Source of the DNA: Flavobacteriales bacterium
GTDB lineage: Bacteria; Bacteroidota; Bacteroidia; Flavobacteriales_D; Sanyastnellaceae
Direction of reading: 5' to 3'
Assembly (NCBI GenBank): GCA_027488055.1
Contig: JAIYCK010000233.1
Coordinates: forward strand, 1-6,680
DNA: 6,680 nt
In this document: piece after piece, positions 1 to 5,460 of the stretch
Layout: the number at the start of each line of letters is the position of its first letter
Position numbering within the stretch: the stretch's first letter is position 1
Translations under genes and position numbers: made by a program
The notes under the pieces: model-generated
What the model was told of the DNA's origin: nothing
The model's input: the letters and a program-made list of their open reading frames with translations, nothing else
Database searches by the model: none

Positions 1-162
1 GCTTGCGCCCAAATTGTAGTTCGCACCTGTACACGACGTCGCCGACAAAGAGCAACTTTGCGTGGGATTAAACACGGTCGCTACACCCACATCTTCGCCT
101 TGTGCAGCCAAGAAGTTGGCTGAAAGAACGAAACAAACGAAATACACTAATTTTTTCATCAT
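1..162 (-). CDS. Secreted protein of unknown function, N-terminal fragment (54 codons, cut by the left edge)
   Basis: Reading leftward from ATG at 162-160, an open frame of exactly 54 codons reaches base 1 without a stop, so the gene continues outside the window. The start is a double Met followed by two Lys, a hydrophobic core (LVYFVCFVLSANFLAA) and a likely signal peptidase I site after about residue 20 (LAA|QGE), so the product should be exported. The mature part begins EDVGVATVFNPTQSCSLSAT and then shows a second Cys, a pattern with two closely spaced cysteines. DVGV...P...CSLS weakly recalls the start of adhesion-like repeat domains in Bacteroidota surface proteins, but the fragment is too short to assign a family. 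A TAnnTTTG promoter element lies 53 bases upstream. There is no clear Shine-Dalgarno sequence, which is usual in this phylum. The Met at 159-157 is an equally possible start. Confidence 0.75.
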   Translation of the reverse strand, partial: MMKKLVYFVCFVLSANFLAAQGEDVGVATVFNPTQSCSLSATSCTGANYNLGAS

Positions 163-214
163 AATGGCTAAGGATCTGATTTCGAAGTAAACACAAGCTC
201 CGCTACATTGAAAA

Positions 215-222
215 CAAAGATA
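215..222 (-). promoter_or_regulatory. Candidate -7 promoter element (TATCTTTG) for the leftward secreted-protein gene
   Basis: On the minus strand the bases read TATCTTTG, an exact match to the Bacteroidota sigma-ABfr -7 consensus TAnnTTTG. Transcription would begin about 5-8 bases further on and give a leader of roughly 45 bases before the ATG at 162. No TTTG-like -33 element is seen at 19-21 bases upstream. That place is occupied by the left arm of the inverted repeat at 245-264. The assignment is by consensus and position only. Confidence 0.5.
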
Positions 223-244
223 TATTATTTATCCCATAATCTTC

Positions 245-264
245 GTGAATTAGACGTAATTCAC
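245..264. repeat. Perfect 8-4-8 inverted repeat, operator-like
   Basis: GTGAATTA, a 4-base spacer GACG, then TAATTCAC: two perfect 8-base arms in the intergenic region between the divergent secreted-protein and methyltransferase genes. It begins about 22 bases upstream of the leftward -7 element, overlapping where a -33 element should be, and 60 bases upstream of the rightward -7 element. The symmetry and position suit a dimeric regulator. As a hairpin it would be short and AT-rich with no T-tract, so a terminator is unlikely. Confidence 0.45.
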
Positions 265-324
265 TGGTATTAGGATGCTTGCAAGTCATAATTTTACCTT
301 AAAGCCGCGATCTTGACATTCTAT

Positions 325-332
325 TACCTTTG
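325..332 (+). promoter_or_regulatory. Candidate -7 promoter element (TACCTTTG) for the methyltransferase gene
   Basis: TACCTTTG is an exact match to the Bacteroidota -7 consensus TAnnTTTG, with TTTGG at its 3' end. A start of transcription near 337-340 gives a leader of about 27-30 bases before the ATG at 367. No convincing -33 TTTG is present at the expected distance. Its position also argues that the open frame upstream of 367 (from TTG at 313) is not translated, because a transcript from here would lack that codon. Confidence 0.5.
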
Positions 333-366
333 GATCCTCAATTATTTCATACTTAAATCACACCGC

Positions 367-1314
367 ATGGCGCACGCATTGAGCAAAATATGGGCTTACA
401 AAACTTGGAGACAACGCATTGCGATTGATGATCAAGGTCATTACACAATGGGTTATTTGAGCTTGCCAGATGAGTGGGAACACAATCATTTGCAGCCAAG
501 TTTGAACGGCAAATCGTTTCTGGATGTGGGTGCCAACGACGGATATTTTGTTTTCGAGGCTGAAAAAAGAGGCGCCCAGCGCATTTTGGCCACCGATATC
601 TACCATCAAGGTCGCAATGGCAACACAGGCGGTTGGAATATTGAGGGGATTCAAATCCTACAAGAGCATTTCAAATCCAAAGTCGAAATTCTGCCCAAAA
701 GCATTTACGATCTTCATACCCTGAACGAAAAATTCGACGTCGTACTTTGCACCAATGTCATTTCTTGGCTCGACAATATGAACGAAGCCTTGAAACAACT
801 TTCAGACGCCTGCAATGAAACACTCTACCTCAAAGATGGCTTTCTAACCCGCTATGATCCCGAGCCTGTTTTGCAATACGAAAAAGGCAAGGCCCTTGTG
901 GCTTTCAGAGCCAATTTAAGTTATATCAAAGAGGTCCTTGGATCGCATGGATTCAAGCGCTTTCAAGTGGTTCCAGTGATATCACATCGTCATTTCGAGT
1001 GGCAAATGTCCACATTTCCGTTGGTGCAATCCAAGCAAGCCTTAACCATTTTTGATCTGCCCGATGCTACCTCCAATTCCATTCAAAAAATATGCGATGG
1101 TCAATGGATACTTGCTGAAGAAGGCGATTTTTGTTTTATCAAAAACACAGGATGGGTCCGCAAATCGGAAGTGAAAATTGCACCCCGAGGCCAAAAAAGT
1201 TGGATGGGTAAAATGATCAAGGCGCTATTGAGTGAAGAACAATATGGAGATTACATTCGCCGCAAAGGGCTAGAGAAATATGTCAAAAGCTACATGGTGA
1301 TCGCTCAGAAATAA
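367..1314 (+). CDS. Class I SAM-dependent methyltransferase, CmoB/DUF1698-like, substrate unknown
   Basis: The product is a 315-residue cytosolic protein. The Rossmann-type SAM-binding core shows motif I as FLDVGANDGYF (residues 51-61), the acidic end of strand 2 as ATDIY (Asp77), and the strand-4 segment FDVVLCTN (123-130). The WEHNHLQPSLNGK lead-in before motif I, with its Trp and the stretch to strand 1, resembles CmoB/DUF1698-type enzymes. CmoB itself makes the 5-oxyacetic acid group on tRNA wobble uridine. However, the place where CmoB has a VLYH motif reads VISW here, and I cannot find the carboxy-SAM site, so cmoB is not claimed. Residues 200-315 form a C-terminal region I do not recognise, ending in a basic, helix-prone tail. 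ATG at 367 is chosen over an in-frame TTG at 313, because the promoter element at 325-332 lies inside that extension. The stop codon directly abuts that of convergent selD. Confidence 0.85.
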   Translation: MAHALSKIWAYKTWRQRIAIDDQGHYTMGYLSLPDEWEHNHLQPSLNGKSFLDVGANDGYFVFEAEKRGAQRILATDIYHQGRNGNTGGWNIEGIQILQEHFKSKVEILPKSIYDLHTLNEKFDVVLCTNVISWLDNMNEALKQLSDACNETLYLKDGFLTRYDPEPVLQYEKGKALVAFRANLSYIKEVLGSHGFKRFQVVPVISHRHFEWQMSTFPLVQSKQALTIFDLPDATSNSIQKICDGQWILAEEGDFCFIKNTGWVRKSEVKIAPRGQKSWMGKMIKALLSEEQYGDYIRRKGLEKYVKSYMVIAQK

Positions 1315-2358
1315 TCAACGCAACACAATCGCCTTTTCTTGCCGAGCAGTCATTCGACCAATGCATTGACCGGCAATCCCCTGCAGTCCAAAATCGCTCA
1401 CCACAGCTTGATACGACTCGATGTGTTGTGGATTGACCGCCACTAATAAGCCGCCCGATGTTTGCGGATCGCACAAGACCATCAATTGCTGCATGGACAA
1501 TGGCGCGGCGTGCGAAGCGAAAGCGCTGTAATTTTTCATGGTCATATCTGGATAAATCGACTGCCCAATCAATGCGGCATTGGAAGCCAACTGAGGCAGG
1601 CTTTCAAAATCCATTTCCAAAGTCAAACGACCATCATCACACATTTCCAAGGCATGCCCCATCAATCCAAAACCCGTCACATCGGTCATGGCTGTGACGC
1701 CATCCAAACTGCCGAGTGCCTCGCCCATTTTATTGAGCTCCATCATTTGATGCACTGCAATGTCCAAGTCTGAGGGCACCACCACATTTCGTTTAGCTGC
1801 GGCCAATACCATTCCAACGCCCAATGGTTTGGTCAAAAAAAGCAGATCCCCCTCCTGTGCGGTGTGGTTGCGTTTGAGGTGCGTGCGATGCACACGACCA
1901 TTCACACTGAGTCCGAAAAAGGGCTCGGGTGACTCAATACTGTGACCTCCCGCCAGCGTGATCCCTGCCATTCGGCATATAAACCGCGCTCCCTCTAAGA
2001 CTTGCTGTGCCATTGCAATCGGCGCCTTGTCGATGGGCCACCCCAAAATACCCAAAGCCAATTGCGGGCTACCGCCCATGGCATACACATCGCTCAGCGC
2101 ATTGGCGGCGGCAATTTTCCCAAAGGCATATGCGTCGTCCACCACTGGCGTAAAAAAGTCGGTAGTAGAAATCAAGCAATCATCTCCTTGCCATTGCAAT
2201 ACGGCGGCATCTTCGTTGTGTGCGGTGCCCGCTAACAAACGCGCATCGGGGGGCAATACATCCTCCGAATGCAAAATTTGCTGCAATACACCCGGAGCGA
2301 TTTTGCATCCGCAACCGGAGCCTTTGCTCATGCTTGTTAACCTAAAATTATCCGACAT
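1315..2358 (-). CDS. selD: Selenide, water dikinase (selenophosphate synthetase), Cys form
   Basis: The enzyme makes selenophosphate, AMP and phosphate from selenide, ATP and water. It is the cell's activated selenium donor. The 347-residue product has the same length as E. coli SelD and begins very similarly (SDNFRLT, then GSGCGCK). The catalytic pair is Cys16 and Lys19, equivalent to E. coli Cys17 and Lys20. Cys16 is a TGC codon, so no selenocysteine is used. Metal and ATP residues line up as Asp50 (NEDAAV), Asp67 (TTDFF), Asp90 (NALSDVYAMGG) and Asp226 (MTDVTGFGLMGH). LAGGHSI (135-141) and CDPQTSGGLL (296-305) are also typical. The gene appears intact. Its start overlaps the 3' end of mnmH by 11 bases and has no evident Shine-Dalgarno sequence, which suggests translational coupling. 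With mnmH alongside, its selenophosphate most likely serves tRNA selenation. Confidence 0.97.
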   Translation of the reverse strand: MSDNFRLTSMSKGSGCGCKIAPGVLQQILHSEDVLPPDARLLAGTAHNEDAAVLQWQGDDCLISTTDFFTPVVDDAYAFGKIAAANALSDVYAMGGSPQLALGILGWPIDKAPIAMAQQVLEGARFICRMAGITLAGGHSIESPEPFFGLSVNGRVHRTHLKRNHTAQEGDLLFLTKPLGVGMVLAAAKRNVVVPSDLDIAVHQMMELNKMGEALGSLDGVTAMTDVTGFGLMGHALEMCDDGRLTLEMDFESLPQLASNAALIGQSIYPDMTMKNYSAFASHAAPLSMQQLMVLCDPQTSGGLLVAVNPQHIESYQAVVSDFGLQGIAGQCIGRMTARQEKAIVLR

Positions 2359-3400
2359 GCGTGTGTTTAGCTATTTGTATCATTTGGTGTGCTATCTCCT
2401 CATCGCTCAGGCCATCAGCCCATACATGTCCAATAAGCGAATCTTTGTTGGTGGTTATACCATGTTCGTACATCTTGTCGTAATACTTCAACAGGATGCT
2501 CACCCATTGCTGCATGTCATGAACATCGAGGTGTTCCAATGCCAGTTTCACTTGATCATGGCCCAAGCGCTTGGTGAGTTGGATTGTTTTATCTCTCAAA
2601 TCTTCTTTTGGAAGTCCACCATATTCTCCCAAAACACGCTCGATCCGCGTATCGAATGATCGTTCGGCTGCAATACGCGAACCATTTAACTTGGCTTGGA
2701 ACAGTGCATCTGGAATGCGCAACTTGCCTATGAATCTGCTCTCATCTTCCATCCAACACCTTGCATCAGCTGGGATTTCAGCTAGCGCAAGAGCCAAATG
2801 ATTTTCAAATTGTTCTTGCCTGGATTGCTCGGGCAGACCAAGACCACCGAAAGCGGAGCCTTTGTGACCCGCAATATGTTCCAGATCCAATACCGCTTCA
2901 CCCGCTTGTTGCAGTGCCTTCAGAACCGATGTCTTGCCCACGCCCGTCATGCCTGTGACCACAAACCACGATCGAGGCATTTCAAATTGGGTGAGACAAT
3001 AGTTGCGCCAAGCCTTGTATCCACCTGTGAGCTGAATGGAACTGATTCCGCCTTTGTTGAGCAACCATGTAATGATTTCGCTGCGCAAGCCACCACGTGC
3101 ACAATACACCATGGCCTTGCCTTCGGTTGCAAAACGGCGTGCTTCTTGGATTTTATCCAGAAAATGTGGTCCCGCCATTTCAAATCCCAAATCAATTGCG
3201 GATTGTCGGCCCTTTGTCTTATAACAAATACCCACTTCATGTCTTTGCTCATCGTCCAGCAAGGGGAGATTAATGCTTCCGGGAATATGCCCCAAGGCAA
3301 ATTCGCCAGGGCTGCGCGCATCAAACACGACAGCGCCGGTATGAACCTGCTCGCCAAATGCCTGCGCTATGCTTTTATGCACTGGTTTGATAGGCTCCAT
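2348..3400 (-). CDS. mnmH: tRNA 2-selenouridine synthase (MnmH/SelU/YbbB)
   Basis: MnmH replaces sulfur with selenium at 2-thiouridine 34 of the tRNAs for Lys, Glu and Gln, passing through a geranylated intermediate and using selenophosphate from SelD. Counting from ATG at 3400, the product has 350 residues (E. coli about 364). The N-terminal rhodanese domain (about 20-135) has DARSPGEF and the active-site loop VYCARGGLRS, with catalytic Cys100. The C-terminal P-loop domain has a Walker A motif GMTGVGKT (150-157) and an acidic Walker B-like WMEDES (216-221). An in-frame TTG lies one codon earlier at 3403. The ATG is preferred because it forms a TGATG junction with the stop of the AIM24-family gene, a classic coupling arrangement. 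The 3' end overlaps selD by 11 bases. All key residues are present and I see no damage. Confidence 0.95.
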   Translation of the reverse strand: MEPIKPVHKSIAQAFGEQVHTGAVVFDARSPGEFALGHIPGSINLPLLDDEQRHEVGICYKTKGRQSAIDLGFEMAGPHFLDKIQEARRFATEGKAMVYCARGGLRSEIITWLLNKGGISSIQLTGGYKAWRNYCLTQFEMPRSWFVVTGMTGVGKTSVLKALQQAGEAVLDLEHIAGHKGSAFGGLGLPEQSRQEQFENHLALALAEIPADARCWMEDESRFIGKLRIPDALFQAKLNGSRIAAERSFDTRIERVLGEYGGLPKEDLRDKTIQLTKRLGHDQVKLALEHLDVHDMQQWVSILLKYYDKMYEHGITTNKDSLIGHVWADGLSDEEIAHQMIQIAKHTHVG

Positions 3401-4194
3401 CAATATCCGTCGCCATCCAGCAAATTACCCAAACCGCCCAATACACTTCCCTCCTCTCTGCGCGATCCGGTGCCATAACTCACAATGCGTGATGCCAAAC
3501 GAGCGATCGGCAAGGTCTGCAACCACACCTTGCCAGGGCCGCGCAATTGCGCAAAGAAGAATCCTTCACCACCACACAAGGTGTTCTTGATACCACCGAT
3601 AAACTGAATATCAAAATCAATCTGTGACGTATAAGCCACCACACAACCTGTATCTACCCGCAATACTTCGCCAGGTTGCAATTCGCGCTCAATGATATGA
3701 CCACCTGCGTGGCAAAAGGCCATGCCGTCTCCTTCCAGTTTTTGCATGATGAAACCTTCTCCCCCAAACAAACCTGTACCCAGTTTTCGTTGAAATTCTA
3801 TGCCCACGCTGATGCCTTTTGCCGCGCACAAAAAACTGTCCTTTTGACAAATGATTTTGCCGCCGAGTCGCTGCAAATCGAGCGGTATGATTTTGCCTGG
3901 ATAGGGTGATGCAAAAGCCACTTTGGCCTTGCCACCACCAGTATGTGTGAAGGCCGTCATAAACAGACTTTCGCCTGTAAGCAAGCGCTTGCCAGCACCC
4001 ATTAGTTTATTGAAAAACCCAGTGCCGCCTGTATTACTGCCGTCACCAAAAATGGTTTCCATTTGGACACCTTGATCCATGTACATGAATGATCCTGCCT
4101 CGGCTATGACCGTTTCTTGTGGATCCAATTCTACTTCTACACATTGCATTTCTTCGCCATAAATGCGAAAGTCAATCTCATGGTTTGTTCTCAT
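3400..4194 (-). CDS. AIM24/TIGR00266-family protein, first gene of the selenium operon
   Basis: The product has 264 residues, with no signal peptide or membrane segment, so it is probably cytoplasmic. It matches the TIGR00266/AIM24 family (PF01987), small beta-rich proteins of unknown biochemical role; the yeast member, Aim24, is mitochondrial. Family hallmarks are the early EAGSFMYMD (32-40), GGGKAKVAFASPYPGKIIPLDL (split around residue 95), and two related motifs: LFGGEGFIMQKLEGDG (142-157) and LCGGEGFFFAQLRGPGKVWLQ (206-226). These reflect the internally repeated beta fold. The last 25 residues are Gly-rich. ATG at 4194 is preceded by AAGGGG five bases upstream, a plausible weak ribosome binding site. 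Its TGA shares one base with the mnmH ATG, so it is very likely co-transcribed with mnmH and selD. Any role in selenium or tRNA metabolism is inferred from position only. Confidence 0.88.
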   Translation of the reverse strand: MRTNHEIDFRIYGEEMQCVEVELDPQETVIAEAGSFMYMDQGVQMETIFGDGSNTGGTGFFNKLMGAGKRLLTGESLFMTAFTHTGGGKAKVAFASPYPGKIIPLDLQRLGGKIICQKDSFLCAAKGISVGIEFQRKLGTGLFGGEGFIMQKLEGDGMAFCHAGGHIIERELQPGEVLRVDTGCVVAYTSQIDFDIQFIGGIKNTLCGGEGFFFAQLRGPGKVWLQTLPIARLASRIVSYGTGSRREEGSVLGGLGNLLDGDGY

Positions 4195-4209
4195 ACTATC
4201 CCCTTTTTT

Positions 4210-4223
4210 ACTTTGTCAAAAGT
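4210..4223. repeat. Short dyad ACTTT-GTCA-AAAGT upstream of the AIM24-mnmH-selD operon
   Basis: Two 5-base arms separated by four bases lie 16-29 bases before the AIM24-family ATG. The plus-strand text resembles the palindrome upstream of the OmpA-family gene (5352-5363): both contain ACTTTGT followed by CAAA. The region 4195-4258 must hold the operon's promoter, since a terminator lies beyond it, but no clean TAnnTTTG site is visible there. The arms are short and could be chance. Confidence 0.2.
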
Positions 4224-4258
4224 CGTTCTTTCTGACGAAAATCCTATTCTTTTATCGC

Positions 4259-4309
4259 AAAAAAACAGCCCCTGTTTCAATGAGCAAAGCTGATCGAAAC
4301 AGGGGCTGT
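4259..4309 (-). terminator. Intrinsic terminator downstream of the OmpA-family gene
   Basis: Two perfect complementary 14-base arms (4265-4278 and 4296-4309, minus-strand ACAGCCCCTGTTTC and GAAACAGGGGCTGT) flank a 17-base loop. On the minus strand the hairpin is followed directly by seven T (4265-4259). The hairpin starts 29 bases after the OmpA-family stop codon. The plus-strand side ends in AAAGATG with no T-tract, so the terminator works only leftward. It separates the OmpA-family gene from the AIM24-mnmH-selD operon and implies that the operon has its own promoter. Confidence 0.92.
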
Positions 4310-4338
4310 AAAGATGTTCAAGCTTGGCGACGAACGGC

Positions 4339-5343
4339 TTAGTTGCCAGCTCCACCAGCCTCTATAAGGCGATACAACTCATCCAATTTAGGTTGTAAGA
4401 TAATTTCGATGCGACGATTCTTGGATTTGTCTGTAGCATCTACGGGGTGGTAAGAACTGCGACCCGCCGCACTCAATTTGCCCGGCTGCACCGTGCTATT
4501 GGCCGTGATGATTTTCACCACCTCCGTAGCGCGCAATACGCTCAAGTCCCAGTTGTCCTTTGGATAAGCCGCGGCATTCATCTTGTCCGTATCGGTATGT
4601 CCCTCCACGATGATCTCCATATCAACCTCATTTTCGATGGCACGCGCCAGATCAATCAATGCCGTTTTACCATTCGGATCTACCGTCGTGCTACCTGTGG
4701 CAAACAACAACTTGGCCTCCATGCTCACATAGACTTTGCCGTCCTTTTCAGTCACTGTAAGGCCCTTGTCTTTGAATCCAAGCAATGCGGATTGCACCTT
4801 GTTTTTGAGCGCCTCACTGGCCGCCTGCTGATCCGACAGCAATTTCTCCATGTCAGAGATGCGTTTTTGTTTCTCGGCTAGATCTGTATTGGCTTTATCC
4901 ACTGCAGACTGCTTTTCATTCAAGTTTTTCTCGAGTGCTTTGAGGGCGTCCTCTTTCTTTTGAAGTGCCTCTTGTGTTTTGTTCAATTCATCTACGAGCT
5001 TTTTATTCTCGCCCGATGCTTGATTGAGTAATTCACTGCTTTTCTTCGATAAAATATCATTCAGCTCATTCACTTTGTCATACTGGTTGCGCAATTGTCT
5101 GTAATCGCGGCCCATCTCCAAAGTGTCCGCCAAAAGCTTTGTCAATTCTTTGTTTTTGGTGTCCAAGGTCGTGTTGAGTTCCTTGTTCTGAGCTTCCAAT
5201 TGTTCCTTGCTTTTTTTGAGTGAGGTATTCTCTTGTTCCACGCTCACTTTGCGTGTTTCCAGCTCCGTGTATTTACGGTGAGGTACACAGCTTTGGAAAA
5301 CAGTGACCAGCCCTGCAACAGCTACAATGCCTAATTTATTCAT
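4339..5343 (-). CDS. OmpA-family outer-membrane lipoprotein with long coiled coil
   Basis: The product has 334 residues. The N-terminus MNKLGIVAVAGLVTVFQSC is a lipoprotein signal peptide with the lipobox FQSC, so Cys19 should be lipidated and the protein anchored in a membrane, probably the outer one. Residues about 25-185 are charged, rich in Lys, Glu, Leu and Gln with heptad spacing, predicting a long coiled coil. Residues about 203-317 form an OmpA C-terminal peptidoglycan-binding domain: LLFATGSTTVDPNG, EGHTDTD, NWDLSVLRA and NRRIEI. Asp251 (of GHTD) and Arg271 (of LSVLRA) match the pair that binds diaminopimelate in OmpA proteins. The role is therefore probably to link membrane to cell wall. 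ATG at 5343 is chosen because it places the signal peptide at the N-terminus. An upstream in-frame ATG at 5397 would add 18 residues with no signal character. The gene is followed by a strong terminator and appears to be expressed alone. Confidence 0.93.
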   Translation of the reverse strand: MNKLGIVAVAGLVTVFQSCVPHRKYTELETRKVSVEQENTSLKKSKEQLEAQNKELNTTLDTKNKELTKLLADTLEMGRDYRQLRNQYDKVNELNDILSKKSSELLNQASGENKKLVDELNKTQEALQKKEDALKALEKNLNEKQSAVDKANTDLAEKQKRISDMEKLLSDQQAASEALKNKVQSALLGFKDKGLTVTEKDGKVYVSMEAKLLFATGSTTVDPNGKTALIDLARAIENEVDMEIIVEGHTDTDKMNAAAYPKDNWDLSVLRATEVVKIITANSTVQPGKLSAAGRSSYHPVDATDKSKNRRIEIILQPKLDELYRLIEAGGAGN

Positions 5344-5351
5344 AATAATAA

Positions 5352-5363
5352 CTTTGTACAAAG
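5352..5363. repeat. Perfect 12-base palindrome CTTTGTACAAAG just before the OmpA-family start
   Basis: The palindrome is fully self-complementary and ends only eight bases upstream of the ATG at 5343. It is adjacent to the hairpin at 5363-5402. Its placement would let a bound protein, or an RNA structure, block transcription or ribosome entry. It could also contain part of a degenerate promoter (CACCTTTG, one mismatch to TAnnTTTG, ends within it). Function is inferred from symmetry and position alone. Confidence 0.35.
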
Positions 5364-5402
5364 GTGCATCACAAAGCCTGTCCGAGCACGGGGACATGCA
5401 CC
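5363..5402 (-). promoter_or_regulatory. Possible structured leader of the OmpA-family gene
   Basis: The minus strand can fold as an outer stem GGTGCAT with ATGCACC (5396-5402 with 5363-5369) and an inner stem TGTCC with GGACA (5392-5396 with 5379-5383). The inner loop is eight bases and there is a one-sided bulge of nine bases at 5370-5378. The two stems share one base, so one pair must yield. There is no following T-tract, so it is not an intrinsic terminator for lysS. The remainder of the 117-base lysS-OmpA gap holds no clear promoter or terminator. Confidence 0.3.
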
Positions 5403-5460
5403 CATTTATAAACCATTGAGTGTGTGTGATACTAGTAAAATCGGACTCGTTTGAGGATGC

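Noticed and set aside
278..285. 8-base palindrome CTTGCAAG upstream of the methyltransferase
   Set aside because: A palindrome this short is common by chance and has no supporting context.
313..366. Upstream extension of the methyltransferase from a TTG codon
   Set aside because: It contains the TAnnTTTG promoter element at 325-332 and encodes a hydrophobic stretch not expected before this enzyme. ATG at 367 fits better.
2280..2358. A selenocysteine codon in SelD or a SECIS-like element
   Set aside because: Both cysteines of GCGCK are TGC codons, and there is no in-frame TGA in the gene.
1958..2659. Long plus-strand open frame of 233 codons opposite selD and mnmH
   Set aside because: It lies entirely across two well-identified genes on the other strand, and its translation shows no domain-like pattern. 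Similar plus-strand frames at 2798-3478 and 4447-4881 were rejected for the same reason.
5344..5397. An 18-residue N-terminal extension of the OmpA-family protein from ATG at 5397
   Set aside because: It would bury the lipoprotein signal peptide inside the protein, and it overlaps the palindrome and hairpin of the leader.
5403..5460. Terminator for lysS
   Set aside because: No stem followed by a T-tract is visible on the minus strand between the lysS stop and the OmpA-family leader.
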